DNA of 64,000 nt, from positions 6,221,001 through 6,285,000 of the forward strand of contig NC_135555.1 in the NCBI RefSeq assembly GCF_964340395.1, in the 5' to 3' direction. Positions 13,761 through 28,710 of the stretch are shown here, piece by piece. The translations under genes were made by a program, and so were the position numbers. The notes below the pieces were generated by a model. It did not search any database. It was not told the origin of the DNA and worked only from the letters and a program-made list of their open reading frames with translations. Position 1 is the first letter of the stretch; each line of letters begins with the position of its first letter. Source of the stretch: Glandiceps talaboti (taxonomy: Eukaryota; Hemichordata; Enteropneusta; Spengelidae).

Positions 13761-15048
13761 GTAGTCACCAGCGCTGATTTTTGAAAAAAGGCACCATTCC
13801 AAGGCTAGCGATGTAGTCTCTACGTCCTTGAGAGCGATAAATCGCGCCGCTGCATTTCAATAGGTGTGTACTGCATGGTTCTTTAGTTTGTTGCTCTAGG
13901 TTTAAGTGTGTTGTTTCCCATGCTAGTCGGCCATAACAACCGACATAAGGTAGCTTTAACAAGCTGCCAGATTTGTTTGCTACTTTCTTTGTTTCGCTTC
14001 AAGTTCAAAACTTTGTTCAAATCATTTTATCCAATGTATCGAAAGATAAATGATCGCATTACGGATATACAAATCGACGTGTAAACCTAGGGTATTTGCA
14101 TTGGCCAATTGACTTGGTGTACTTTCTGGTAAATGCCAGTAAAATCAATATCTGTCGATAGATTTATAGCAGAATTGTATTTGCCTTTAAATTTAATGCC
14201 ATGTCTTAGTAAAACCGCAATTTCTTATCTATAACCGGAAATGGATTTTTCGTCCATACCATTCCACACATCACTAGAACTGCAAATGTTCCTGTTAATT
14301 TCTGTACCGTCGAAAGGGAGCAAGAGTTTGCATTATTATCGTCTGCGTGAACAGAAGTTCAAGTCATGTCTCCCGTATGAACACATTGGTCATATTTTCG
14401 CGCCAAAAATAATTGAAACAATTTAGATAAACATGAGCAAAGAGTCAAAATTTTATTTTTGGTGACATGTTAAAGCATTATTTGCATAACATCTCAGCTT
14501 ATTCTGTAGGTATGATGTAGTCATTTGCAATGTTTGGCTAATCCGCCATATTACAATGCTAACTGGCAACGTCAATCATTTGGATAATGTATTCAATTAA
14601 TTTCATTATTGTGAATACTCAATAAATTCACATCCATAATCGAACAATTCTAATAATCTGCTAGTTTGAAGATCGAAAGCAAGACCATGGTGGCAGTTAG
14701 CGTTAGTAATATTTGTATGACATGATATAAATACCATATTAACGACCCCCGGGCCCAAGCCAATTGAACACCAACCTACTGATATTTCTACAAGTATTCA
14801 CCCGGCTTCTTTGTCTGGAGGTATCTCAATGGTTTCGATATCAATACCACGCATAACTTCTTAAAATTGCTGAGTAGAATGGTCGCAATTTTCAACCACT
14901 CGAATTGGACGGAATTTTTAGAATAACTAAAGCATTTGTCAGAAGGCTGTTCGTTTTGTTTGAAAGCCGTGATACATTAATATAATTATATTATACATAT
15001 AAACTGCTGTCAACATTTGTTTGTAAATATTTTATAAGTACCCAATAA
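13761..15048. other. Unique spacer upstream of FoxL1
   Basis: AT-rich, without a recognised gene or long repeat. Confidence 0.55.
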
Positions 15049-15423
15049 TACATACATACATACATACATACATACATACATACATACATACATACATACA
15101 TACATACATACATACATACATACATACATACAAACATACATACATACATATATACATACATACATAATACGTACATACATACATACATACATACATACAT
15201 ACATACATACATACATACATACATACATACATACATACACACACACATACATACATACATACATACATACATACACAATACATACATACATACATACATA
15301 CATACATACACAATACATACATACATACATACATACATACATACATACATACACAATACATACATACATACATACATACATACATACATACACAATACAT
15401 ACATACATACATACCCCCCCCCC
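15049..15423. repeat. (CATA)n array ending in a C10 run
   Basis: About 365 bases of CATA repeats with periodic CACAATA interruptions in the right half, closed by ten C residues at 15414-15423. Confidence 0.95.
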
Positions 15424-15540
15424 GAAAAAAAGAGAGAAGAAATTGCGATTTACCTTCCTTTCTTCTTGTATCCTACTTCTGCATCACGTGATAAAATTGT
15501 AGCTCTTTTGTACCGAAACTGTTACACCAGCTATAGATGA

Positions 15541-15614
<74 letters not shown>
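15541..15614. repeat. (GTCT)n array, first block
   Basis: Near-perfect GTCT tetranucleotide repeats. A second block of the same unit follows 170 bases later. Confidence 0.95.
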
Positions 15615-15618
<4 letters not shown>

Positions 15619-15782
15619 GCCCGCCTTTATGTTTGTCACTTAATGGATGTCCGTTTGTCTGTCTGTCTGTTGACATACCCACTGTGTACAGAGAGTAAAA
15701 TTGCTGATCAGTCTATAACAACAACTGGGAGAAAACCGCGTTGTGAGCAGAACAATTATTGCTGTATATCTGGATATTTTAT

Positions 15783-15784
<2 letters not shown>

Positions 15785-15849
<65 letters not shown>

Positions 15850-15850
15850 G
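15785..15850. repeat. (GTCT)n array, second block
   Basis: Perfect tetranucleotide repeats in the same orientation as the first block. Confidence 0.95.
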
Positions 15851-18800
15851 CCTTTAAATGAGCGTATTTGTTGCTTGCTTGCTTGCGTGTATGTTTGTTT
15901 GCTCTATACAAGCAATCATATATCAAGCAATGTGAAATACTCATGGCATGGGAAATAATTAAAATTCCAGATATCATACCCACATATACAGTGTGATTTT
16001 TGCCTTCGAGATGCTGGTACGGTATTAAATATATTTATATCAGTCAACACCTTCAGAATGTTTGTATGACTAAAAACTACCACTCTAGTTCATGTGAACA
16101 GATCTGGATCGGCGTCAGCTGTCAACAAGTGAATTACAGTTTCTTAAGGGTTCAACACGGACTGGCGTATCCATTACGTCTGCCAAATGGATTTTGTTTT
16201 TAAAACTCATTAAACCATGCTAAAGATTTGGGAAATCATCCCAGATGAAACTGTTCAATTGTACATGGTATCAGGTTCCATCCGTCCACTCATTATGTTA
16301 CTTGTAATATTCAAGTGTGTATGTCTGTTTGTTGTGACATAGCGAGGCGCTACACACATTGTAGTGAAGTACCCGAAATGTTGACCAAAGCCTATTTCAG
16401 TGGACGATGGGAAAAACATTGTGGCGTAGGGGTCACGTGACAGTACCGATTTTGGAAAGTTTAAAACAGACCATGCACTCAGCATCTTCTCTATATTGTG
16501 TTAGCAAAATACATCGTCGTAAACCACAGCCTCTTTTACGGCACCATCCATGACATTTCAAATTACAATCATATATTGTAATATTTTTGTTTACTTCCCG
16601 TCAAAGACGATTATTTAAGATTACACACCGGAGTTAGCAGACCTATTTGGTGAACATTCACTAGGTGCACTCGCAATACAGGTTTACATTTATAATACCT
16701 GTCTTTCAACCCACATTTATTCTATTTGAGATGCAAAATACAATGAACCCATATGAATTCTTATATCTTATTTGAATGACAGACTCGCTTTGTGCAGAAA
16801 GACTCAAATTACGAGTAGTAATCAAACAACAATGCCCTAATCGGAAATAAATTTCAATCTGTCAGTTAGTTTTATAAATTATGACTGGGAATATGTTTCA
16901 ATAGGATAATATGGGGTGATGAAACATTGCAGTAGACAGTTATGACGTCATTAAATGACATTTGTTTATTTTACCACGTTCAATATTTATTTGTTTGTTT
17001 TGGAATTCTGTTTGGAAATTGTTTTGTAGCAAAAAGCTAGAAAATATAAACTAAGTGTTGTTAGTTTTTGTGCCGGGTTTATTTACACCTTTTTACGAGT
17101 TTATATATCGAAAGGGAATTCTTAAAATAGATCCATTTTCCTGCCATTTTTGTTGCGTTAATTATTGTGGAAATGTAAATAAAGTGATCTATTGCCGGGG
17201 ACTGAAGTGTGGACAGTTCATTTTATGCCTGTAGTGTGTTTTGTAACATTTTTTACAAGTGTAAATCTTAAACTACCAGCCCTGTATCAGCCTAGTTTCT
17301 ATACAGTATCGTTACAATTTATGCCTTCGACTTCGCTCACAGGTTAGAACCACCGGCTGGTCATTCAGACTAGTCCTGTATGTGGTAACAGTAACGACGT
17401 GATGTGTTTAGTTTCTAAAAGAGGAAACTCCAGCTAGTATGCGAGATCGTGTAATTGCTGCATGCCTAGTAGGAGATCGGACAGAGGAGAAACAGATTTT
17501 GTAAGATGTCGTTGTCTCTTCATAATACTCAAATGCAGAGAAATTCGAGTGATGTTTATCTTGAAAGGAACATATAATGTAAAAGTGATTTGTTAAAATG
17601 CATTGAGTATTTTATTTTTAATACTTTATTGTCTAACATCGGAAAATGTTCCCTTAAGAGGCAAATATAATGATAAAAGGGAAACTATTTATAGAATAAA
17701 TGGCAGACAGAATAAATAATATAACATACATGTGCATAAATGCAAAGATGGCGCACGCAGTAAGCTGATATTTGTTGGAAAAAAGGATACGTTACATGAT
17801 GGTACTTGTATACCCGAGGTCCGACGAATCTTTTTTATTTATAATTTTATTCCTTTTACAATGACTGTTTTGTCTACACTCCGATCCGCTCCATACTGTG
17901 AAGATAGGAACCCATCTAAGTTTAGACAGGTGTGAGTGGTTTTAGTTTGTTCAATTTAGAGGATATCCTACCGCCACCCCCACCCCCACCCACCACCCCC
18001 CACATTACGACGGAGATGTCAACAATGAAAAAAAACACCGTTGGTCTGCAGTAATGCTATTCTCGTTACAATTCTAGTTGTTTTGTAGACAACAATTTAA
18101 ATTTCAGAATCAGAAATACCACTGTATTCGTTCAAAATTGACATTTATCATTACTGAGATCAGCGATACACATTCAGAAGTACAGCATGATTGTAAGTTA
18201 TCAAAATAAAAAATCCACAAAACACAAAAGCTGTTGGAAATAAATATCCATTTATTAAGTGAGACCTAATTTTCTTACTTAGGCCGATCATCCTCGTACA
18301 GGGCTTGTTTAGTTTAGAGGCATGTGCTGCTGCAAACAAGCGGACTGGCCTAAAAAGTGTTTGTGCAAACGGCACCATATGCTTGCACACATTAATCCTA
18401 TCAAAATGACCAAGCTGAAAATATCTGACCATTTGTTTAACTAGAAATAAACCTTTGTGCTAAAAAAAACTGCTTACATGTTATCCATTGCTGTCCACTC
18501 TAAGTCGTACAAAATGCGCTGTTAAATTAAAGCTCACATTGAAGTAATTTGTTTAATCTTCGGTTAAACAAATCTTACCGCCAAAATTATGTTAACATTT
18601 TTTGGGTTTTTAATTTTTTGAAACTCTACTCTTGATTTCAGATTCAAATCAAAGAATAAATACTAATAGCGGATTCATATTACCTTTTTGTTGAATTGTG
18701 GCCGTTTTCATGAAAATCTCGACTTCATGTCCTGTCACACGATTATCATGGCAGTGAAAGGGTTACGTGACGTTGTCAGACGGCGTAATACTATGCCAAA

Positions 18801-20680
18801 AGTCTTGCTCCAGGATAGTCTAAACCCGTCGAAATATTTGATTTCCTTTTGAACATTTTCAACTAACATTTACGTTATCGAATTCATAAGTACGTAAGAC
18901 TTTCTGGTTGTTGCCAAACGACCAATACAATCGCTACATGGCGTTTGTTTCTGTATCATAACAGTTCTTGCCTCTGGTAAAGATTACGTAGCATACCACA
19001 CACAGTCCCTACTTCTTAGATCTTCTCAGAATTCGAACCAAGGCTGATAGTGGAAATCAATACGAGTCGACGTGCAGGCAATACAGTTAATTTCGTCAAG
19101 TGATGTGTACAGACAGTGCAGGCAAGGTATTGCCACTTGACGATGACGAGAAGTATATCCTTATACACCGGGTGCTTATTTCCCCCTTAGTACCAATCAA
19201 AAGAACCACAACACTATTCGACCTCCTCTCCCAAAGGTAAGGGTACTTACATTGGAAAGCTATTTGTGAGACCAATGGGGATTCTGTGCCGAAATCGGAT
19301 ATATTTATTTCTGTTACTATAGTATTGTTTCGAAACAAATATTGTGGAAAAAGTTCACTTTTGATGGACCACTACCACTATTCACATACAAAGGAATACT
19401 ATGAAATTATTACTTTTAAATTTAAATAAAAAAATCACCGACTCACTTGTCTGAAATAAAGTAACTGCCGTGTTTGCTAAAAAGTGCCTAATTTGTTGCA
19501 GGCTTTTTTTTCTATGTCCTAAAATGATAGAGATCTGATCGTACCAGTCATACACACATAATTTCCTTGCTTTTCCTACCACCCCACCCCAACAACCATA
19601 CACAAACGATATTTTCGACCCCGCCATCTGCACCAAACCTCAGACCAGTAAAAAGAAGACCAAAGTCACTGCAACGATGATTATACGGTTACTGTTGGAA
19701 TAATTAACCCTCATATATAGAAATTGGTCAAAATGCAGTAATTGCTTCCACGTCGTCGATTTGCAAACAATATTATGTCAAACCCGTATTCTGAAATCTT
19801 AATATCGATTTTATGAGTTTTTTCTCGCACTTGTTTTGCGAGATGTGTGGTCATTCAATATTGAAGGCAACTGTTACAACTTTTGTTCCCATTTTCTGTT
19901 AATTATTGCATAGGCAATGCAGTGTGTGAATGGTTTACATCAAAAGGATTCGGTACCATCATTAGTTCGAATTTTAAAGAAAAGGGTTGGAACATGGCAA
20001 AAGAAAAGAAAATTTGGTTATTTAGGTCACTGCTATTATATGTGTTCATTACAAAATTCAGTATGTGATGAAGTTAAAGCAGCCATCCCGACAAAAGATT
20101 AAAACGACGAGGGTCTTTTTTTTCAGAATTAAAATTATTGTTAGATTTCAGACAAACAGTTCCCCCGTTCCTATTTTATCTTTTTTTTTCTTTTTATAAA
20201 TGCAGTCAAATTTGATCAAAAATCTATTTTGGAATGAGTTTATGTTTATAAACTTCTTCTTTGCAACCCCCTTCAAACAAACATCTGTAATGAATCAGGG
20301 GATAAACATACTTATGAAACAACAACCAGTGTACCAAAACAAAAATGTGAATCATTGAAATATGAATGTCCATTCTTAGACTAATGCACGTTTCTCTTTA
20401 TTGTCATCATCGTTTTTTCCGATTTCATCTAATAAATAACTTATTATGAAGTTTGACTAATCGATTCTTATTTTATAGATAAAACTTAATCTTGCTAACA
20501 CGTTTTTATTAGTAATCTGTGATTAATGTAATAACAGCCATGGACAATGAAGATTATCTCTCCACTCTTAAACCAGTGCTGCATTGTTTATAGCACTTCG
20601 TTCCCCTCTCTGTTTCTTTGTCTCTTTGTATGTCTCTGCCTCACTGTATTTCTCTCTGTCTGTATTACTGTGCCTCTCAA

Positions 20681-20682
<2 letters not shown>
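15851..20682. other. FoxL1-FoxC spacer, part 1
   Basis: No gene recognised. Notable small structures: a C-rich run at 17977-18001 (G-rich on the minus strand) and a perfect 10-base inverted repeat with a 7-base loop at 18547-18573. The remainder is AT-rich unique DNA. Confidence 0.55.
17977..18001 (-). other. G-quadruplex motif (minus strand)
   Basis: C runs of 5, 5, 3 and 6 separated by 1-4 bases. The complementary strand therefore fits the G3+N1-7 quadruplex pattern and this strand could form an i-motif. Confidence 0.6.

Positions 20683-20726
<44 letters not shown>
20683..20726. repeat. (GT)n dinucleotide tract
   Basis: About 22 GT units flanked by pyrimidine-rich CTCT/TCTG sequence. Confidence 0.95.
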
Positions 20727-20728
<2 letters not shown>

Positions 20729-23700
20729 CATGTCTCTCACACTCACTCTCTCACTCTCTTATTAGTATATCAATAGCACTCTGATCTTTGATAAAGTATG
20801 GCGGTACGTTTGAGAAATTTTTCTGACCGTTTGAAACAATGAGACGACGTCGAAAACAATTCCTAAATCTGAAAATCACATTAGGCGGTAATCACAAATA
20901 AAAAAACACACAGAAGTGTTATTCAAAGTATTAGTTTACTCATTGTCAAAATATATACATAAATAAAAAAAGACAGTTTCACACAACTGTTTTTTTATTT
21001 AACCCCAGGCCCTGTCAAGATTATGGTGACCGACGACTGTTAATTATAATGTACTTATTGTTTTTTTCGTTGTATTGTTATTACAACTATATAAATGTTC
21101 TTTCTTATCCAGTCATCCTAATCAATCCTTTATTGTTCGGGTCTTCAAAAAATCATTGTTTTGAAATTGAATTTGACGGCACGTATAAAAGATAAACTTC
21201 CTGTAAAAAGTACAATCGGTACAATTAGTTTTCTATATTTCTGGTCTTCTACCCTGCAGGCATTTACGGCTTTTGAAAATGATCACTCAATTTGTACCGA
21301 ACATAAAAATGAAAGCGATCAAACCCAATCAATTAGATGTAGTCTACATGAACTGGGACAGCGACCGCCGAGGGACTTCACTAAAGTGCCCCGACATGTA
21401 CCGGCCTGTCAATCAAAACCGTGACAAGCATCTTGACTAACTTCATTCATATACATGGCCACTTAAAAACGAATAGTATTTTAACCCTCAGAGCAAATTA
21501 AGAAGAATCTTTTCTTAAGAGGATTGTTTGGGTATGATTAGGGTCTTCCAAACTCCTAACTACTGGCTCAAGGTCGATCCTGAAAGACGTGTAATACGTG
21601 TATGTGTGTCTGTTATATGTATGTCTCCCTCCTGCTTTGGGCGAAATTTTTCACCGTTGCCGGGGACACCTTTTAAGGAAATGTGTTACTACTTTGATTA
21701 AGAACCTGGTCTTCTTAATCAGTTGAGTGCGTACGTTGTAATTTCTCCAAAAGCGTGCGTTGCAGAAGCACAGTCAGACAGACTATAAAAATGTGAAACA
21801 CATGTCTATCGTTAATAAAGTGTTCTTATTTTCAAAGATACATAGCGAAAGCAATCTTATTTTTCACAAGCATACACATTTACAGTGTCATCAAATAAAG
21901 ATTCAAAAGGATATATACGGCTTGAATGCAATACCATTGATTTTGGAGGTCAAAATAGCCATGCCCTTGACATGGATAGCTGTCAATCACACTGCCACTG
22001 TACACTTTGCCTTCAAATGATTTGAGAAAAACAATTGTGGCGGTTTCGAAACTGGTTGATACACTTTAAATTTACTTTTAGACTCAAATCATACTAGCAA
22101 TTCGTTTTAATTTATCATATGAAAATAATGTGTTCGAATAACCCATATATACTTGTAATATTACAAATGAAATCTCAGTAATCACTCCTCATATTTATCT
22201 GACTCGAGTGGTTCGAATCTGTCTGTATGATGGTCTGGGCACATGCTTTGCGGAGTGAGGTGTAATATTCCCTCTCGCGATTATTGGCTGATCGGAACTC
22301 GATCCCACTGACACGGTGAAATTGACACCGGTCGTGATACTCGGAGAAGGTGGAAACTGAACTTTGTTGGCAGCAAACAAGGCTCCATAATTGTACTTTA
22401 TTTGTCCCCGGTGAACTACAGGACAAACTTGGTCATGCTTCGCTTGTCGATAAGGTTATAAGTAACAGCGAAGTCAAGTAAGCGGACAGGAAAAAAGAAA
22501 CGAAATCAACTCAGTAAAGAAAACAGCAGTGGCATCTGTCATTTGTTTATTTCAGTTTTCCATTTGTGTTGTCTATTTCCTTTTTGTTGTTATTTTATTT
22601 TTACTTTCATTTTCAGTCATTCGAGTCATTCATTTAAAGTTTTTTTTTTCATTTGGGTTGGCCACTTACGTTTCTTTCACACCACTGGCTCAAGAAAATT
22701 ATACACGTTTATTTCATTTTTTTTAAAAACTCTCTATGTATGGAATAAGTTGTATTTAATCGAACACTTGTCATAAGATCAGAATAACTTTAAATTTCCG
22801 ATAAGAAAATTATCGAAAAGATCTGTAGCTAAATCAGTTACAGGAATGTCGGGTTTTATCGTAATATTTTCAATAAATAGCTTCAAGTCAAAACTTGTGC
22901 AGTTCAAATACAAGCTTGGGAAAATCACTTTCAGTGAGAAAAGAACGCTCTCTCTAATTGCGTTCATTTATATCCCGAATGAATATGCTTCATTTCATTT
23001 ACTTGTGTTAATTTCAATTCAGTCACTTCAATTATGGAAGGTGAAAGAAAACGAGAACACTACAAATGAAGCCCGCTACAATGATGTTTTTCACACAAAG
23101 CATACAGAATGGAGAATCGATCTGGGCATGCCACCTTTCTCGATGCCCGCCGGTTATTTATGCTAATAACGAGATGAGAACTGCCGACATTCTGAAATGG
23201 AATCGACATAATAACAGTGGTATAATATCATACAGCAACGATTGTCTTTACATGTCGATTTCTCCTATTGATCCCACTGTGTAGAGAGTTAAGAAGAACG
23301 AACAGTGAGACAAAGAACGATTTATTTTAGCAATAAGATTCCATTATGATTAAACGAGTTGCTCCAATAATAACAATAAAATAATTAATACACCACTCCA
23401 TAATGAACATGAGAAGGGTTGGCCTGAATACGATCATGGCTAGATAAATTAACACAACGACGCTTCTGACCGAAGTGATCAGCTTCCACGTGACTGTGAG
23501 AACGGATACAAGGGGTCTAGACTTCAACTGGGATAGACTGAGTATAAACTACTCAGTGAAATATATTTTAGGACGACACAAAACGATTATATATGTGTGT
23601 TTTGATTGATCCCTTCCCGCTTCGGAGTTTCGATCTGTATGCCAATGTATCGAGTCGCTCGAGCCGCTAAGTATTGGAGTGAAATGTGTCATTGAAGTCG

Positions 23701-25110
23701 AAAATGGAAACAGGCAATAGCGTACTTGTTAAACATCTAGTGTCATTCGTTTCCCATAAAAGAAACAATACGGATGAAAATGTCATTAAAAGACATTATT
23801 TTGTCGTTCGTTTAATACAACAGACTGAGGCATATTTGAATAGGTGTATTCGTCACCGGCAAGACAAATTAAATTGCAACGGACACAGCTAAAGATGTCA
23901 AAATTATAAATTCTAGAGCTAAGATAAAATTCACTTAATATCGACATGTTAAAAATATTCTTAGCCTATATTTTACTCTATTCAATTTTATGGATTTTTA
24001 CACCCTGCCTTCTATTATAGTATTAAGTCAACTTTTCAGTCCGCGTGTATTACTTAGGAATTTTCGAGCCAAATAATTCTCTTTTGAAAAATAAAATTGG
24101 GAGTGTTTTCATTTGACACACAGACGCTTTTAGATTATTAAATTCAAAGAATCATCGCGATAATTGAATGGGGATGTATCAACATTAAAAACAAGATACG
24201 GTTTTAACGAAGTAAATTGTTGCTATGGCAAGGAAAGGCTAAAGGTAGTTAGCTAATTAATGTGCGGAGGCCGATGTCTATATTATATGTATTACGTGTT
24301 TGACTTTGACAATGATCTTGTAAATCAAACGTAATCAAATTTCAAACCTTGTACATCCGTGATTTAATGGTACTTACATTATAACTATCGTGACCGCCAT
24401 ATAAAAGCATTCGTATCGATGAGAATTAAAAATCGGATAATATAGAAAACAAATATCTGTGCTTTGTATGTCTGATACATGCTGAGAAACAGAACGGTGT
24501 GTTATTTGAATGTCCCATTGGCTAGCGATGTCATTACATTAAATCGCCGTATAGAGAATACTCGTCTTTTATCCCAGTTTGTCTCTGATAACCACGAGAA
24601 CAGGCATATCACTTGGTGAGATTACTCCAAGACTTAGAGTCAAGTAAAATGGCTATATAACGATTGGTAGTGATGCCCCCATGAAAGAAATAAATTAAAG
24701 ATCCTGTATGATCAGTGTAAACATTAAAATGTTGTATCTCTCCGCACGTATGTTTTCTTTTGAGGAAAATGACAATATTGAGAATGAAAACTGTCCACAA
24801 ACGGTATGTCAACTATCGTTTTCCTTATATTAATATTGAATGTTTTTATGGAAAATATAACTGCAACGTTACACTCTGTATAAAACCTGAATATTGCGTA
24901 CAAACGTCAATTCTAAGAGATTTCTCTCAGAGTGTTTTGAGCAACGAGTCATCGAATTTTGACAGTTTTAAGTAATTTTGTAAAACAGTTTCGATTAATA
25001 TGTTAAGCAGTGTCAACACTAGATTGAAGTCTTTCGTTTGGGTAAAAATTAAATGCGCTCAAAAGGTAAGAACCAGAACGATTGTTTCATTGCGTGTGTG
25101 TTAATGAACC
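20727..25110. other. FoxL1-FoxC spacer, part 2
   Basis: No gene recognised. The segment 22175-22430 is GC-richer and open on the minus strand in two frames (83 and 61 residues), but neither shows a domain. A regulatory or conserved non-coding role is possible. Confidence 0.5.
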
Positions 25111-25111
25111 A

Positions 25112-25304
25112 CTGCGAGCGAGCGAGGGGGGAGGGAGGGAGGGAGAGAGAGAGAAAGAGAAAGAGAGGGGGAGGGGAGGGAGAAATGGAGAGACGGGGGA
25201 GAGACAGAGAGATAGAGAAAGAGAGACAGAGACAAAGAGACAGACAGAGACAGACAATGAGAAACACATTGAGATACAGAGGGAGAGACATACACAAATA
25301 GGGA

Positions 25305-25390
<86 letters not shown>
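25112..25390. repeat. (GA)n purine tract
   Basis: Nearly 280 bases of polypurine. It is imperfect GGGA/GAGA/GACA at first, then a pure (GA)n from about 25308 to 25390. It could form triplex (H-)DNA. Confidence 0.95.
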
Positions 25391-25392
<2 letters not shown>

Positions 25393-27776
25393 ACTTCTTC
25401 GTCAGAAATGGCACAGTACATTAATAAAGAGCAAGAAGTCAAAGAGGAGAAATTGTGAAGACGGCAGAGACACAGATATGTACAAAGAACGGTAACAGAG
25501 ACACATATAGAAGAGACGAGAATCACATAGTGAATTGAGAAAAAGATTGACAAGGACGGAGACTGCAAGACAGAAATTTTTAAATTGATAAACCATAAGT
25601 GTATTATTAGACACAATCCAATTGATATAATGGGACAACTTGTCGACTATTGTTCCTGCGGCAAAAAAAAAATCTACTTTGCGAGAAAGATTCCCTTGGG
25701 CTCAAGACTGATCTTTACATATGAACAGAATGAGTTTTTATCTCTGCTATTACTATGAAGTTGCAACCACAATTAGCAGTTCTAAGTATCCTCTACCTGT
25801 ATACACACTGTAGCCACACGTAGCAAATGGATGTATCCATTGCCACAGTCTTTATTTCAGGAGATCAGACTTATTTGTAATTCCTTCTCCCAACCACCTC
25901 AAAATTCACGACAAAAATTAACAACAATATACTGATTCTGTCAAAAATGTATGTAAAAACAAAATCATTTTGATATTAGGTATATGACATGAACAATTTG
26001 TTGTTAATTTACTAGATATTTTGTGGACCTGAAATCAACTAAATGCGTACATAATATACTTACTAAAGAACTGAACTTAATCTACATAATTTACAAACTA
26101 AAGAAATCAACTCTATTTGCATAATGTACCAAACTCCAGTCCAGGACAAGCTCAACTAGGTTCGGTATGATAGAAACAGTACTGTGTTGGTTGGTTGCTG
26201 TAAATGGTAAAATAATGTGACTCGCAGAGCCGTTCAAAATTTCGATGTTGCTGTCGCATATATATATATAGGCTGCCACTGTGAAAAACTGGAAATGTCA
26301 ATATACTATTAGAACGTGCAAAAATATCGACGCTTCATTTTAGGAAAAAAAAATTATGTCAACACGATCAGTTTTAAACCCACAATATGATATTGATTAA
26401 TGTGGAATATAACCATGTATCGACTTTATATCTAAATAAAGGTGATGCACTCTGCATCCTAACATTTTCATGTTTTGTATTGTGATGATTGCGATGTCAT
26501 GGTCAGTTTTAAAGGGTTTATATCTGCGATATTTTGCATGATTTTTATACGATTTGAAAAAAAAAAATATTTTTATGATGCTTTTTTCTTATATTTTTTT
26601 CTTTTTTCTTATATAAAATGAAAGAGTACTGCAATCCTTAGATCATTGCTTGCACACATGATAAATATATTCATCACCAGGGATTCATATCAGTCCACAT
26701 CATATACAATTCGGGAATATTGCAAAGTAACAGATTTGCACAGAAGTTAGACCCTGCGTTGATTTTAGATTAAAAAACACAACAGCTGAACCTGGCGGCT
26801 ACAAACTTCTACTACACTTAACAGCTGACCATGTAGAAACTGATGAATCGCAAACGATTGCTCGAAAATTAAAGATCGAAGTAGGGAGGGCGAGAAATAC
26901 CGTAAACCACGGTGTTCAAATTTCCGGTAATGAAAGTAATGATACCTGTACGTGTTTTTTGACGCTTTCCTCGTGTAATAAAGCGCAATGCAAAAATATC
27001 AATTTCAGCTAGATCAGCCGTCAGAAGTCGTTGTATGGACCTATATTAATGATAAACATTTTATCAAAACCGCCTGTCGATTAAGTCCCAAGGGAACATT
27101 TGCCGCCGATGTGGCACTATTATTACTAGGTCTTTCAGTTACGCCTTGAGTTTCGTTTAAAAGCATTGTGTACATTTCACTCATTCGATATCAATTTGAC
27201 GGCAGACTCTTGTACATTGCCCGGTGCTTTGTTTCCCCTAAAGAAACTCCATTTACCGTGAATTAAAGGGGGAAAATGAAATGTCACAACACCGCTGGCG
27301 TCCTTTTTTTTCTGGTGGTTTACCGGTTGCGGCGCTATGTTTGTGGACCGTTATTCACCCATGAAGTGTGGACATTTGTTATCATAGTATACTATGGACT
27401 AGGACCACGGCCTTTATTGTCCAACTTCATTTTGCCGTGACCATATTGCTGGACTTCGATGAGAAAAAATGAAACAAAGATATCCTTTTCCGTAAATCTA
27501 GGGAACGGTACAGCGTAGAAAACGATATCATGTGTTGAGTATCTTTATAGATTGGATTCTTCTTGAGTGATGTTTGGAGCAATGTAGGGATATTCCGCTT
27601 GACGGGGTATATAAAATATTCGATCATACATACTTATAAAAATCATCCGATTTTGTCTATATTAACAGAATGATGTGTAATCAGCTGTGTCTCTCCAGAA
27701 TTTATTTAGTGTGTCAGGTTTTCCTCCTATGCACGAATCGAAAACTCGTACTGCTGTGGCAGAATTTTACCCCGTT
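25391..27776. other. FoxL1-FoxC spacer, part 3
   Basis: No gene recognised. Two CAGCTG E-boxes with the shared context AACAGCTGA occur at 26783-26788 and 26822-26827 in a less AT-rich island (26750-27330). Confidence 0.5.
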
Positions 27777-27777
27777 T

Positions 27778-27901
<124 letters not shown>

Positions 27902-28431
27902 CTTTCCCGCTAAAACAATCGAAACATTTTTCCCGTTTTTCTGAAACTTTTTTGACGAATTTCAACTTTATTTTAGACCTCTGCCCCCTAAGAAGACTAA
28001 TTTATCAAAAATTATATCTAAATTTGGTTTAACAAATACTAAACATTAAAACAAACTCGAAAGCTAAAAATAAAACACACTTTTTATTGTTACAGGTTAC
28101 GATCAAAAGAAAGTAAATAAGTGGGGTATTGATATGATGATGGAAAGTTTGACTCTCTACACACAACGAAATGTCAACTAGATATAAATAAATATTGCCG
28201 GGTGTTTGAATTTTGTGTACACACTGCAAAGATTTACTTGTTGTAACCATAGGTACGCTATTACTTGAATTGTACCTATTGTTTACTTGCGTGTGTTGTT
28301 GTTGCACGTGGAACATATGTAATTGTACAGTATTCTCGAGTTAACAACAATACCATAGAGATTGTTTTATTTGTCGTAAAAAAACGGATATTGAAGACCT
28401 GAATAACATATATACACAAATAACATAACAT

Positions 28432-28660
28432 AACATACATACATACATACATACATACATACATACACACATACATACATACATACATACATACATACAT
28501 ACATACACACACACATACATACATACATACATACATACATACATACACACATACATACACATACATACATACATACATACATACATACATACACACACAT
28601 ACATACATACATACATACATACATACATACATACATACATACATACATACATACATCCAT

Positions 28661-28709
<49 letters not shown>
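28432..28709. repeat. (CATA)n/(CA)n array
   Basis: CATA repeats with CACA interruptions, ending in pure (CA)n from about 28678. Confidence 0.95.

Positions 28710-28710
<1 letters not shown>

Noticed and set aside
22175-22426. 83-residue minus-strand frame in a GC-richer island; also a GGTTCGAATC-like tRNA T-loop near 22210
   Set aside because: No protein domain is seen. No acceptor stem, D arm or anticodon arm can be placed around the T-loop-like sequence.
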